Part shown: piece by piece, positions 26,017 through 35,376 of the stretch
Numbering within the stretch: the stretch's first letter is position 1
Layout: each line of letters opens with the position of its first letter
DNA from: Gudongella sp964607545
Lineage (GTDB): Bacteria > Bacillota > Clostridia > Tissierellales > Tissierellaceae
Assembly (NCBI GenBank): GCA_964607545.1
Contig: CAZSLV010000001.1
Span: 1 to 48,383, forward strand
Direction of reading: 5' to 3'
Length of the DNA stretch: 48,383 nt
Program-made: the position numbers and the translations under genes
Notes under the pieces: generated by a model
Database searches by the model: none
What the model was told of the DNA's origin: nothing
What the model saw: the letters and a program-made list of their open reading frames with translations, nothing else

Positions 26017-26229
26017 TTACCTATATAATTCTGGATTGTCCCTGTAGAAAGCATCTATTTCTTCTTCTGCTTTTTCCTTAGAATATCCATACTTTTCTTG
26101 AAGCTTTCCTGCTAAAATTTGTGAATTACCTTGAATTTCATCTAATTCATCATTTGTAAGGTCTCCCCATTTTCTTTGAATATGACCTTTTGCTTGTTCC
26201 CATTTGCCTTCCATAATATCCTTGTTCAT
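26017..26229 (-). CDS. CsbD-family stress protein
   Basis: This 70-aa hydrophilic protein has the CsbD motif pattern: MEGKWEQAKGHIQRKWGDLT, then ILAGKLQEKYGYSKEKAEEEID. CsbD is a sigma-B-controlled general stress protein of unknown mechanism in B. subtilis. It is a single-gene unit with its own terminator and AGGAGG upstream. Confidence 0.88.
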   Translation of the reverse strand: MNKDIMEGKWEQAKGHIQRKWGDLTNDELDEIQGNSQILAGKLQEKYGYSKEKAEEEIDAFYRDNPELYR

Positions 26230-26369
26230 TAATTAATCCTCCTTGTTTACTTTCCAATATACATTTACTTGATAAGCATCCTGTAATACATATCTACCCT
26301 AAAGTTTCTCTTTTTAAACAAAAAATGGTAATTAAATAGGCTATATCTACCTATATAAAAAACCTAAAC

Positions 26370-27563
26370 CTACCTATCCACCCTTACAATATGGCTATAT
26401 TTGTTGTTCTTACCCCTTATTAAATCAAGAATAATCTTAGACCCAGCCATGGAATATGCAGTGCCATTACCCTCATAGCCTAAGAGGTATAGCTTGTTTT
26501 TATAAAGAGGATCACTCCCTATAAAGGGTATACCATCTTTTGAAGCTCCAAATAAGGCATTCCATGAATATTCAAGTTCTAAGTTTAAATTTGAAAACAT
26601 ACCTTGAATTTCCTTTATTAGGTTTTTATTCTTCCTATCTATAGAGCTTTGACTTTTTTCAACCCTCTTGCTTTTTTTATCAAGACCTCCCCCTACTACC
26701 CTATTGTCTTTGGTGGTCCTAAAGTATATATAGGGGTTTTTCGTCTCCCAGAACATAGCCTCTCCAGGCCAAAGGGGACCCTTTATAGGTCTTGTTGCAA
26801 AGGCATAAGTCCTATACATTTGAAACTTATCCTTAATTGGGGGGTAAATATGACTATAACCTGTTGCAATGACTATATAATCAAATTCTATTTCATAAGA
26901 ATCTTTTGTTTTAATCTTGTTTTCACTGATCTTATCAAGGTCTAGTTTTGTATCTTCATAATAAGTTACCCCAAGTGAAGTATTTTGCTTACTTAGACTA
27001 AGTATAAACTTATAGGGATTTACATCTGCATCATGCCAGGTCCTTAGTGCATTTGGCTTATCTAGCCCAAATTGAGCCTTTAATTTTCTCCTACTTAAGT
27101 ACTCAACTGGGAAATTATATTTATTAAGGAGTCTATACTCATCCTTTAATCTTTTTTTATCCCTAAAAGTAGAAGCATAGTATATGCTATTTCTATTTCT
27201 AAAGCCCAGTGACTCATCTAATTCCATACTTAAAGCAGTTAAATCCTCCATAGCTTCTAAACACATCTTGTAAAACAAGTAGGCATCTTTTTCCCCTATA
27301 TCCCCTGCTAGTTCATGCATCATAACATCGCTTGTATATTGTAATAAGCCAGTATTGGCAGCACTACTACCTCCTCCAATCCTGTTTTTTTCTACCAGGC
27401 TAACCCTATAACCCTCTTTTGCTAGGGTATTAGCACAAAGGTTTCCAGACATACCTCCCCCAACTACTAGGACTTGGGTTTTGATATTTTCTCTCACCTT
27501 GTCAAATTTAACTTCTTGGTCCTTGGTCTTATTCCAGTATAAGTTACCATAATGAAGTTCCAT
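26370..27563 (-). CDS. FAD-dependent oxidoreductase (DAO/glycine oxidase type)
   Basis: This 397-aa flavoprotein has the Rossmann dinucleotide motif VLVVGGGMSGNLCA followed by the acidic strand end VSLVEK. The downstream IVIATGYSH and the C-terminal YLLGYEGNGTAYS are typical of the DAO superfamily that oxidises amines or amino acids. The start is set at 27563 because AAGGAG lies seven bases before that ATG. A longer frame of 25 more codons has no such site. Substrate cannot be told from sequence. It is divergent from the cysteine hydrolase gene. Confidence 0.82.
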   Translation of the reverse strand: MELHYGNLYWNKTKDQEVKFDKVRENIKTQVLVVGGGMSGNLCANTLAKEGYRVSLVEKNRIGGGSSAANTGLLQYTSDVMMHELAGDIGEKDAYLFYKMCLEAMEDLTALSMELDESLGFRNRNSIYYASTFRDKKRLKDEYRLLNKYNFPVEYLSRRKLKAQFGLDKPNALRTWHDADVNPYKFILSLSKQNTSLGVTYYEDTKLDLDKISENKIKTKDSYEIEFDYIVIATGYSHIYPPIKDKFQMYRTYAFATRPIKGPLWPGEAMFWETKNPYIYFRTTKDNRVVGGGLDKKSKRVEKSQSSIDRKNKNLIKEIQGMFSNLNLELEYSWNALFGASKDGIPFIGSDPLYKNKLYLLGYEGNGTAYSMAGSKIILDLIRGKNNKYSHIVRVDR

Positions 27564-27713
27564 AAGCTTCTCCTTATCATATATATTTATTATGTAAATA
27601 CCCAATTTTTGGCATTTAAAATACTTTTCTAGGTCCAAGTTCTATGTAGATTTATCTAATAAAATGGGTATAATATTAAAGATTATAAATTTACAATTTG
27701 GAGGAAGTGTAAT

Positions 27714-28271
27714 ATGTTGTTTATAATTGATATGCAAAATAAATACTTAGATGAAGGCGGAGAAGATTATATAAAGGGAGCTAAAGACTTAGTTCCCCTG
27801 GCAATTAAAAGGATTAAGGAATATGAAAAGAAAAATCACCCTATCTTATACACCCTAGATATAGAGATTAAGCCTGGTAAAGACCAAGAGGAAAATAACA
27901 ATGATTCTACTACAATTAAAAAGGGTGAGGACTCTTCAGATGGTAAGACAATTTGGGCTAATAGGCTTTATCCTCCCTTAGAACCTTATTTAAAAGACCA
28001 TAAGGAAGTTAAGAAGACTTACTATGCCCTTCCTCCTAAGAGCCTTTTAGAAATTCAAGAGGCCTATAAGGATAAGAAGGAGTTTTTAAAAGAAATTGAA
28101 TTTATTGGGGTGGAGACTAATATTTGTGTCCTTGCCAATGCAATTTGCATCCAAAGTGCCTTTCCTGATTCTAAGATTATAATTAATTCATCAATTACTA
28201 AGAGTAGGGACTTAAAAAACCATTCCATTGCCCTTAAGACCATGAAGGCCCTGGGTATGGAAATAATATAA
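27714..28271 (+). CDS. Isochorismatase-family cysteine hydrolase, probable nicotinamidase
   Basis: This 185-aa hydrolase has the catalytic triad pattern of the family: Asp6 in LFIIDMQNKY, Lys101 in KKTYYALP and Cys138 in GVETNICVLANAI. It is directly upstream (14 bases) of nadE. Together with that neighbour, conversion of nicotinamide to nicotinate for NAD salvage is plausible, although the metal-binding Asp-x-His of classic nicotinamidases is not obvious (around 49-60 it reads DIEIKPGKDQ). GGAGG precedes the ATG, and TATAAT at 27669-27674 may be its -10. Confidence 0.8.
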   Translation: MLFIIDMQNKYLDEGGEDYIKGAKDLVPLAIKRIKEYEKKNHPILYTLDIEIKPGKDQEENNNDSTTIKKGEDSSDGKTIWANRLYPPLEPYLKDHKEVKKTYYALPPKSLLEIQEAYKDKKEFLKEIEFIGVETNICVLANAICIQSAFPDSKIIINSSITKSRDLKNHSIALKTMKALGMEII

Positions 28272-28285
28272 AGGAGAGAAATCTT

Positions 28286-29083
28286 ATGTTATTAAAGAAA
28301 CTTGATTTACTAGCTTTAAAAAAAGACCTTATTGAATGGACAAGGATAATGATGTTAAATACTAATGGAAAAATTGCTATAGTAGGGGTTTCTGGAGGTA
28401 AGGACAGCTCTGTGGTGGCAGCCCTATTAGTTGAAGCCCTGGGTAAGGAAAATGTAATAGGAGTCTTAATGCCAAATGGCATTCAAAATGATATATCATA
28501 CGCCAATGACCTAGTTGACTACCTAGGAATAGAATCTGTAGAAGTAAATATAAAATCAATTACTGATGAGATTCTTTTAGCTATTGGGTCCATAAAGAGT
28601 GACTTAATCCCTCTTATAACAGACCAAACTAGCTTAAATATCCCCCCTAGGGTAAGGATGACTATCCTTTATGGCATTTCTCAATCAATAGACCACAGCA
28701 GGGTTATAAACACCAGTAACCTATCGGAGGATTGGGTTGGGTATGCAACCATATATGGGGATACAGCGGGGGCCTTTTCCCCTCTAGGCAGGTTGACATC
28801 GGATGAAGTTGTTCAGCTTGGTGAGGTCCTAGGCCTTCCAGATAAGTTTTTATCCAAGGTCCCATCTGATGGCTTAACAGGTAAAACAGATGAGGATGTG
28901 TTTGGTTTTTCCTATGAAGTTTTAAATAAATATATTAGGGAAGGGACCATAAAAGAAGGGCCCATAAAGGAAAAAATAGATGCCATGCATAAGTATTCTA
29001 GACATAAGTTTTTACCTATACCAATGTTTAAGGCAAAGTTTCCAATTAAGGCAGATGATATAGCAGGGGTTTATAAGGATTAA
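28286..29083 (+). CDS. nadE: NAD synthetase, ammonia-dependent
   Basis: This 265-aa enzyme amidates nicotinate adenine dinucleotide to NAD. The PP-loop motif GVSGGKDSSVVAALL is near residues 34-48, and downstream NTSNLSEDWVGYATIYGD is typical of NadE. It has no glutaminase domain, so it uses ammonia. It is the second gene of the hydrolase-nadE operon, and a long terminator follows the stop codon. Confidence 0.94.
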   Translation: MLLKKLDLLALKKDLIEWTRIMMLNTNGKIAIVGVSGGKDSSVVAALLVEALGKENVIGVLMPNGIQNDISYANDLVDYLGIESVEVNIKSITDEILLAIGSIKSDLIPLITDQTSLNIPPRVRMTILYGISQSIDHSRVINTSNLSEDWVGYATIYGDTAGAFSPLGRLTSDEVVQLGEVLGLPDKFLSKVPSDGLTGKTDEDVFGFSYEVLNKYIREGTIKEGPIKEKIDAMHKYSRHKFLPIPMFKAKFPIKADDIAGVYKD

Positions 29084-29087
29084 AAAA

Positions 29088-29150
29088 ATCCTCGGTAAGG
29101 CTTAATGACAAAATTTTTGTCATTTAGCCTACCGAGGATTTTTATTTTTT
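29088..29150. terminator. Long bidirectional terminator, nadE/V-ATPase
   Basis: A long near-perfect hairpin (29088-29113 with 29117-29140, including TCCTCGGTA and TACCGAGGA) is flanked by A and T runs. It ends nadE on the plus strand and can end the V-ATPase operon on the minus strand. Confidence 0.88.
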
Positions 29151-29171
29151 TATTTTCCAAAATTTGTATTT

Positions 29172-29813
29172 TTAAGCTTCCTTGTTAATCATATCCTTAA
29201 CCTTCATAAGTCTTGTTATTGTACTTCTTTCGTTTTCATCAAGTTTCATCCTGATAAACCTTATAGTTTCAGTTAACTCTGGTATTGTCCTGTATTCTAG
29301 TGCATTTACCCTTCTTCTTGTCTTTTCAATTTCATCTGCCATCAACTGGGCAGATTTTTCAACCTGGGCTAGTTCCAAAAGACTTGGCATAATCCCATAT
29401 AGCATGGCTATAGCATCATCTAATTCTCCTGAGGTTTGAACAAAACCATATGGATAAATGCTCCCTGGATCATCTTCTAATTCCCTGATAAAGGTCATTA
29501 TTGGAACATGGACACTCATAACGTTTTTCTTCTTTATATCTACGCTTATCTTTTCTTTTGGAAAGGCAACTGCTGCCTCTAAGATTTCAGGAGAAAGAAC
29601 TCCACTTGCTAAAAGAAACTCATCATAAGCATTTTGTAAATTTTCTTCAACTTCCATCCGAAGTTTTTTATTCTTTTTTATAAGGTCAATAAACCTCCTC
29701 ATAAGCTCATCTTGCTTGTCTTTTAGGAGCTTGTGTCCCCTTATGGCTGTCTTTAACCTAGCCTTAAGCAGGGTTAGCTCCATACGAGTAGGGTTTACAT
29801 TTAATACAGCCAT
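29172..29813 (-). CDS. ntpD: V-type ATPase subunit D (central stalk)
   Basis: This 213-aa subunit forms the rotating axle inside A3B3. N- and C-terminal coiled-coil helices are visible, with NVNPTRMELTLLKARLKTAI at the start and RRRVNALEYRTIPELTETI near the end, the standard V/A-type D signatures. It starts immediately after the subunit B stop codon and is the last gene of the operon. Confidence 0.94.
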   Translation of the reverse strand: MAVLNVNPTRMELTLLKARLKTAIRGHKLLKDKQDELMRRFIDLIKKNKKLRMEVEENLQNAYDEFLLASGVLSPEILEAAVAFPKEKISVDIKKKNVMSVHVPIMTFIRELEDDPGSIYPYGFVQTSGELDDAIAMLYGIMPSLLELAQVEKSAQLMADEIEKTRRRVNALEYRTIPELTETIRFIRMKLDENERSTITRLMKVKDMINKEA

Positions 29814-31202
29814 CTACTCATCCCCTTCGACTTCCACCGGAAGATATTTGTCAATATATTCTTGACGAATTCTCTTAAGCTCCCCTCTTGGAATTATCTT
29901 TAAGAGCTCCCAACCTAGGTCAAGAGTGTCAGTTATTGTCCTATTGTTACTATAACCTTGGTTTACATATTCAAGGTCAAATGCTTCTGCAAACTTAGCA
30001 AAGGCCTTGTCTGCTTCAGATAAGGCAGAGTCTCCAAGTATGGTTGCAAGTTCCCTTGCCTCTATTCCTGAAGTATAGGCTGCGTAAATTTGGTTCATGG
30101 TATCAGCATGGTCTTCTCTAGTCTTATCATCACCTATACCCTTATCCTTAAGCCTAGATAAGGATGGCACTACGTTTATTGGTGGTTCAATACCCCTTTT
30201 ATACAATTGACGGGAAAGGATTATTTGCCCTTCAGTTATATAGCCTGTTAAGTCAGGGATTGGATGGGTTATATCATCCTCTGGCATGGTTAAGATTGGA
30301 ATTTGTGTTATAGAACCCTTTCTACCCCTTATCCTACCAGCCCTTTCATATATTGTTGAAAGGTCAGTGTAAAGGTAACCTGGGTAACCCCTACGACCTG
30401 GTACTTCCTTTCTAGCTGCTGAAGTCTCACGAAGGGCCTCAGCATAGTTTGTCATATCTGTTAAGATTACTAGTACATGCATGTCTTTTTCATAGGCTAA
30501 ATACTCTGCGCAAGTAAGAGCCATCCTTGGAGTTGCAATTCTTTCAACCGCTGGGTCATCTGCAAGGTTTATAAATAAAACTGCCCTATCTATGGAACCT
30601 GTTCTTGTAAAGTCATCAATAAAAAACTGTGCTTCTTCAAAGGTAATACCCATAGCACCAAATACAACAGCAAACTTTTCTTGAGACCCAAGAACCTTAG
30701 CTTGTCTTGCTATTTGGGCAGCTACTTCCCCATGAGGAAGACCTGAACCTGAAAATATAGGAAGTTTTTGACCCCTTACCAGGGTGTTAAGTCCATCTAT
30801 ACAAGATATCCCTGTTTGTATAAACTCTTCAGGGTAGTCTCTTGATACTGGGTTAATAGGAACTCCGTTTATATCTACCTTTTTATCTGGTATAATGTTT
30901 GGCCCATTATCCTTTGGTCTTCCTAGACCATCAAATACACGGCCTATCATATCTTCTGAAACCCCAAGTTCTAGGGGTTTACCTAAAAACTTTACCCTTG
31001 TAGTTTTTAAATTGATTCCCGAGGATCCTTCAAATAACTGAACCATGGCCTTATCGCCATTTATTTCAAGAACACGACCTCTTCTTTTTTCTCCTGTTTG
31101 TAGCTCTATATCTACAAGTTCTTCGTATTTTACGCCTTCTACTCCATCCACTATCATTAGTGGCCCAACAACTTCTCTTACTGTATTGTATTCTTTACGC
31201 AT
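29814..31202 (-). CDS. ntpB: V-type ATPase subunit B (non-catalytic)
   Basis: This 462-aa subunit forms the A3B3 hexamer with subunit A. As expected for B it lacks an intact P-loop (FSGSGLPHGEVAAQIARQA). It carries MTNYAEALRETSAARKEVPG and GYPGYLYTDLS. It overlaps the end of ntpA by eight bases. Confidence 0.96.
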   Translation of the reverse strand: MRKEYNTVREVVGPLMIVDGVEGVKYEELVDIELQTGEKRRGRVLEINGDKAMVQLFEGSSGINLKTTRVKFLGKPLELGVSEDMIGRVFDGLGRPKDNGPNIIPDKKVDINGVPINPVSRDYPEEFIQTGISCIDGLNTLVRGQKLPIFSGSGLPHGEVAAQIARQAKVLGSQEKFAVVFGAMGITFEEAQFFIDDFTRTGSIDRAVLFINLADDPAVERIATPRMALTCAEYLAYEKDMHVLVILTDMTNYAEALRETSAARKEVPGRRGYPGYLYTDLSTIYERAGRIRGRKGSITQIPILTMPEDDITHPIPDLTGYITEGQIILSRQLYKRGIEPPINVVPSLSRLKDKGIGDDKTREDHADTMNQIYAAYTSGIEARELATILGDSALSEADKAFAKFAEAFDLEYVNQGYSNNRTITDTLDLGWELLKIIPRGELKRIRQEYIDKYLPVEVEGDE

Positions 31203-32958
31203 CTAGGATCCCCCCTTCCTCAATTAATTTATTTATTTCTTCTTTTAAGTCTGTTCTTATTTGTTCTATATCTTGTATTTTTTCTTCTTCTATATACTTT
31301 GCCCTAGCTATTCTTTCTCTAATTGGCATATTTTCTATGGACTTAAGATAAACTCCTTTTTCAAGGGCCTTCATACCTAGGTCATAAAATTCCAATACTA
31401 ATTTAAGCATTACATTTTGCTTTTCTAAGGAACAGAAGGTATCAACATCATGGAAGGCATTTTGCTGTAAATAATCTTCCCTGATAGACTTTGTAGCTTC
31501 TAGCTTTAATTGGTCTTCATAGGAAAGCGAATCCCTACCAACCAGTCTAACAATCTCTTGTAGGGCTGACTCTTCTTGTAAAAGGTTCATTGCCTTTGCC
31601 CTATTTCTTGCAAACTCAGGGTCTATATTTGCAGCCATCCACTGGTCCATTTTGGTTTGATAAAGGGTATATGAGTTTAACCAGTTAATAGCTGGGAAGT
31701 GTCTCTTATAAGAAAGTGAATGGTCAAGTCCCCAGAATACTTTAACAATCCTTAGGGTAGCTTGGGAAACTGGTTCTGATATATCTCCACCTGGTGGGGA
31801 TACAGCTCCTATTACTGTTATTGCACCCTCTCTATCATCTGAACCATTGCATATTACCTTTCCTGCCCTTTCATAAAAGGCAGCAGCACGTGACCCAAGA
31901 TAAGCAGGATAACCTTCATCCCCTGGCATCTCCTCAAGACGACCAGACATTTCTCTTAAGGCCTCAGCCCACCTTGAAGTTGAGTCTGCCATGATGGCAA
32001 CTGAATAACCCATATCCCTAAAGTACTCAGCTAGGGTAATACCTGTGTATATGGATGCCTCCCTTGCTGCAACTGGCATGTTGGAAGTATTAGCTATAAG
32101 AACAGTCCTCTTCATTAAAGACTCCCCAGTAGCTGGGTCAATAATTTCAGGGAATTCCATTAGTACATCCGTCATCTCATTTCCACGTTCTCCGCAACCT
32201 ACATAAACTACAATTTCTGTATCTGCCCACTTGGCAAGCTGGTGCTGAACAACTGTCTTACCTGAACCAAAGGGGCCTGGTATAGCTGCAGTTCCACCCT
32301 TGGCAACTGGGAAGAAGGTATCTATTACCCTTTGTCCTGTTAAAAGAGGGACATTGGGGTCTAGCTTTTGCTTATATGGCCTACCCTTTCTTACTGGCCA
32401 TTTTTGCATCATTTGTATCTTTTTATCATTATCTAAGGTTGCAATATCTTCAATTACTGTAAATTCACCAGACTTTATATCTGTTATTTCTCCACTTACT
32501 CCTATGGGTACCATTATCTTATGGACTACTATTGGGGTTTCTTGAACTGTACCAATAATATCTCCACCTTCAACCTTATCGCCTACTTTTTTTACAGGTT
32601 GAAAGTCCCATTTTTTTACCCTATCTAAGTTTTCTACCTTGGTCCCCCTAGTCATAAAGTCACCTGACTTTAGTCTGTATTCTTCTAGGGGTCTTTGAAT
32701 CCCATCAAACATTGCTTCTATAAGGCCCGGCCCTAATTCTACTGAAAGTGGTTCCCCAGTTGTGTACACTGGATCCCCAGGCCCAATACCTGTAGTTTCT
32801 TCGTAAACTTGGATAGATGCCCTATCCCCTCTCATCTCTATGATTTCACCAACTAATCTAAAGTCGGAAACTTCTACTACATCATATACATTCGCCTCGT
32901 CCATTCCTTCAGCAACAACTAAAGGTCCAGATACTTTTACTATTTTCCCTACTTTCAA
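31195..32958 (-). CDS. ntpA: V-type ATPase catalytic subunit A
   Basis: This 587-aa catalytic subunit has the P-loop GPFGSGKT at 228-235, followed by VYVGCGERGNEM and the long non-homologous region typical of A subunits (about 115-190). It hydrolyses or makes ATP. Length is standard. Confidence 0.97.
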   Translation of the reverse strand: MKVGKIVKVSGPLVVAEGMDEANVYDVVEVSDFRLVGEIIEMRGDRASIQVYEETTGIGPGDPVYTTGEPLSVELGPGLIEAMFDGIQRPLEEYRLKSGDFMTRGTKVENLDRVKKWDFQPVKKVGDKVEGGDIIGTVQETPIVVHKIMVPIGVSGEITDIKSGEFTVIEDIATLDNDKKIQMMQKWPVRKGRPYKQKLDPNVPLLTGQRVIDTFFPVAKGGTAAIPGPFGSGKTVVQHQLAKWADTEIVVYVGCGERGNEMTDVLMEFPEIIDPATGESLMKRTVLIANTSNMPVAAREASIYTGITLAEYFRDMGYSVAIMADSTSRWAEALREMSGRLEEMPGDEGYPAYLGSRAAAFYERAGKVICNGSDDREGAITVIGAVSPPGGDISEPVSQATLRIVKVFWGLDHSLSYKRHFPAINWLNSYTLYQTKMDQWMAANIDPEFARNRAKAMNLLQEESALQEIVRLVGRDSLSYEDQLKLEATKSIREDYLQQNAFHDVDTFCSLEKQNVMLKLVLEFYDLGMKALEKGVYLKSIENMPIRERIARAKYIEEEKIQDIEQIRTDLKEEINKLIEEGGILDA

Positions 32959-32974
32959 GATAAGCCCTCGCTTT

Positions 32975-33283
32975 CTATAAAATATTTGATCCTATGGCTT
33001 TTTCAACATTCTTGTTTATTCTTTCCATTCCGATATTTAAACTTCCCTGATTACTTGGAATCAAAATAACCGCAGGGATTATCTCTTTGTCATATCTTTC
33101 TATGGAATCTGGGATAAGCTTTGCTATTTGCTCTGTTATGAAAATTACCCCATATTCCTTCCTTGCAATTGTATCTAAAGTTTTTCTTGCTTCATCCGCC
33201 TTAGATACTTTAAAAACATCAATTCCCAAAGCTTTAAATGTTAAAGCTGAATCTCTATCTCCAATTACAGCTACCTTAAACAT
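32975..33283 (-). CDS. ntpG: V-type ATPase subunit F
   Basis: This subunit of about 102 aa is on the central stalk. It has the F-subunit start FKVAVIGDRDSALTFKALG and the GVIFITEQIAKLI strand. I chose the ATG at 33283 because homologues begin next to the (Y/F)KxAVIGD motif. A GTG at 33292 with AAAGG four bases upstream would add three residues. Both overlap the end of subunit C. Confidence 0.9.
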   Translation of the reverse strand: MFKVAVIGDRDSALTFKALGIDVFKVSKADEARKTLDTIARKEYGVIFITEQIAKLIPDSIERYDKEIIPAVILIPSNQGSLNIGMERINKNVEKAIGSNIL

Positions 33284-34277
33284 ATAAATCACGCAGCCTT
33301 TCTCTAATGGCTTGTGGTGGTATATTATTATTTTTTGAAACCATTATAATACGTATAGTCTTTATTTCTATTTCTTTTGCATATATATAGGAAAAAATTG
33401 GCTCTGGTCCAAACACTATATACTTAGATGGCTTGTTTAGCCCCATAAGGTGGTTGTCCATATGCTTGTCAATTTTTCTTAAGTGGCCTGTAGCTTGAAA
33501 TTCTTCTAGGGCCCTAACTAGGTCTGGACTAATCTTTGCATACCTAAACTTATTAATCATAACATCTAGGGTGTCGTTTAAACTAGCAATAATATCTTCC
33601 TTTGGAATGTTTCCATTAAACAATATTACATCCTTGAAAAATTTTACATCCTTACCTTGTTTCTTTAATCTTATAGCAGTAGTAATATTTAAAAAGTCTA
33701 TCCCATCTCTTACATAATCTATAAATAAATCTACCCCTGTTGAAAGAGCAAGGTTATATAGGACTCTAAAGTAATACCTATCAACTAAGATATCTATTCT
33801 TTGGGGGTCCTTGTTTTCCTCATAATCCTTAAGAACATATTCAATAGGCTTTCTAAACCTTGGCTCTATAGATTTTAGGTCTCCTGCTGCAAAAAAGGAC
33901 TTAAGTTTTTTAAAGTCAATGGAACCAAATGGAATATAAAGGTGGTCTAGGTCAGACCCCATTAGTTTCTCTTTTAACATAACTTTTATATTATGAAAAT
34001 CATACTTTAAAGTGAACAAATCTACTACTTCACTTGAAGGGGAAATTTCCCTCATAAGCTTGAATATTCTTATATGTTCTAAAGTAAGAATGTCTTCATA
34101 ACTCCTATCTTTTGAAGCTTGAGCTACTGATGCTGCATATTCTGTATCCCCAAGTATACGAAGAACCTCTTCTACATCCTTAGCCTCTACCATTTTTTCA
34201 ATAGTAGATGCCTTTAGAAGCCTGTTTTCAAGGACTCTGATACTCGTTACCGCTTGGGTAAACTCCATTCTATCCAT
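33276..34277 (-). CDS. ntpC: V-type ATPase subunit C
   Basis: This 333-aa helical funnel subunit connects the central stalk to the K ring. It is recognised by LFTLKYDFHNIKVMLKEKL, FGPEPIFSYIYAKEIEIKTIRIIM and the position between subunits E and F. Length matches A/V-type C subunits. Confidence 0.92.
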   Translation of the reverse strand: MDRMEFTQAVTSIRVLENRLLKASTIEKMVEAKDVEEVLRILGDTEYAASVAQASKDRSYEDILTLEHIRIFKLMREISPSSEVVDLFTLKYDFHNIKVMLKEKLMGSDLDHLYIPFGSIDFKKLKSFFAAGDLKSIEPRFRKPIEYVLKDYEENKDPQRIDILVDRYYFRVLYNLALSTGVDLFIDYVRDGIDFLNITTAIRLKKQGKDVKFFKDVILFNGNIPKEDIIASLNDTLDVMINKFRYAKISPDLVRALEEFQATGHLRKIDKHMDNHLMGLNKPSKYIVFGPEPIFSYIYAKEIEIKTIRIIMVSKNNNIPPQAIRERLRDLYV

Positions 34278-34294
34278 GAACTCACTCCTATTCT

Positions 34295-34846
34295 TTAAAA
34301 GAGTTTCTCAACTATCAATGATTCAACTTCTCCCCTTATTTCATCAACAAAGGAGTTGAAATCATAATTGTATATTATGTCTTTATCAATAATCATAAAA
34401 CCAGACCCTAAAGATTCATCTTCTTCTACCTTGATCTTTGAACTTATGCCCTCTAATACTTTTTTCTTTCCCTTAGGTACATTTAATACAGCATCCTTAG
34501 AGTAGTGAAGTTCTTTTAATAAGTTTTCAACAAAGCTAAGGTAAGTTTTATCATCAAGTGCTAGAAGTTCATCCTTGACAGTCTGGAAAACTTTATCTAA
34601 AACAGCATGCTTAATAACAAGCTTTTGATCCCTAATTTTTAGTTCTGCGCTTGATATTACTCTTTCCTTCATCATGGCTGCTTCTTGTTCAGCCTTTTCT
34701 AATATCTTTACTTTTCTATCGTTTGCTTCCCTAACCCTACTTGTAACTATTGCTTGAGCCTTCTTGTCAGCATTAGTTTTAATTTCATCAGCCTTTGTTT
34801 TAGCATCATCTATAATCCTTTGGGTAAGGTTCTCTAAATTTGACAT
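34295..34846 (-). CDS. ntpE: V-type ATPase subunit E (peripheral stalk)
   Basis: This 183-aa subunit has a long N-terminal charged helix (about 1-85) and a compact C-terminal domain ending RGEVESLIVEKLF. It pairs with the G/H subunit in the peripheral stalk. Order and length agree with other clostridial V-ATPases. Confidence 0.9.
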   Translation of the reverse strand: MSNLENLTQRIIDDAKTKADEIKTNADKKAQAIVTSRVREANDRKVKILEKAEQEAAMMKERVISSAELKIRDQKLVIKHAVLDKVFQTVKDELLALDDKTYLSFVENLLKELHYSKDAVLNVPKGKKKVLEGISSKIKVEEDESLGSGFMIIDKDIIYNYDFNSFVDEIRGEVESLIVEKLF

Positions 34847-34867
34847 AGATTCACATCCTAACTTTTA

Positions 34868-35359
34868 CTAGAAACTTACAGCGTTTAAAAGTATTAATGA
34901 TACAACAAATGCAAGTAGTGCATATGTCTCAACCATTACTGCATAGATAATACCCTTAGTTGACTGTTCTTCATTTCTAGCAAGTATTGAAATACCAGCT
35001 GCAGCTGCCTTACCTTGAGCTATACCTGAAATCCAACCTACAAATCCTATTGGTAAACATGCTGCCAATATATATAAGCCCTCTAATGCTCCCATACCAA
35101 CATTTAATCTTCCAAGTACTAACAAACCAATAACAAAGCCATAAAGCCCTTGTGTACCAGGTAATAATTGTAATACTAGTGAACGACCAAATTTTTCAGG
35201 TTCTTCAATTACAAGACCTGCTGCTGCTTGACCTACTATACCTATACCAAGTGCTGAACCCATACCTGAAAGAAAAACTGCTACTGAAGCTCCAAGTGCT
35301 GCGAAAAATACTCCACCATCTGCTTGTGTTAATGATACCATAAATTCTGTTGCGCCCAT
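34868..35359 (-). CDS. ntpK: V-type ATPase subunit K, sodium-type rotor ring
   Basis: This 163-aa proteolipid has four membrane helices (two hairpins). All side-chain Na+ ligands known from Enterococcus hirae NtpK are conserved with an offset of five: Thr69 and Gln70 in LLPGTQGLYGF, Gln115 in GIAQGK, and Glu144 in MVETYALLAF. Only the second hairpin bears the carboxylate, as in NtpK. This supports Na+ rather than H+ coupling. Confidence 0.95.
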   Translation of the reverse strand: MGATEFMVSLTQADGGVFFAALGASVAVFLSGMGSALGIGIVGQAAAGLVIEEPEKFGRSLVLQLLPGTQGLYGFVIGLLVLGRLNVGMGALEGLYILAACLPIGFVGWISGIAQGKAAAAGISILARNEEQSTKGIIYAVMVETYALLAFVVSLILLNAVSF

Positions 35360-35376
35360 TTACATTTCCCCCTAAC

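Noticed and set aside
28286..29083. A glutamine-dependent NAD synthetase formed with the upstream hydrolase.
   Set aside because: The upstream protein has the isochorismatase triad, not a nitrilase-type glutaminase domain.
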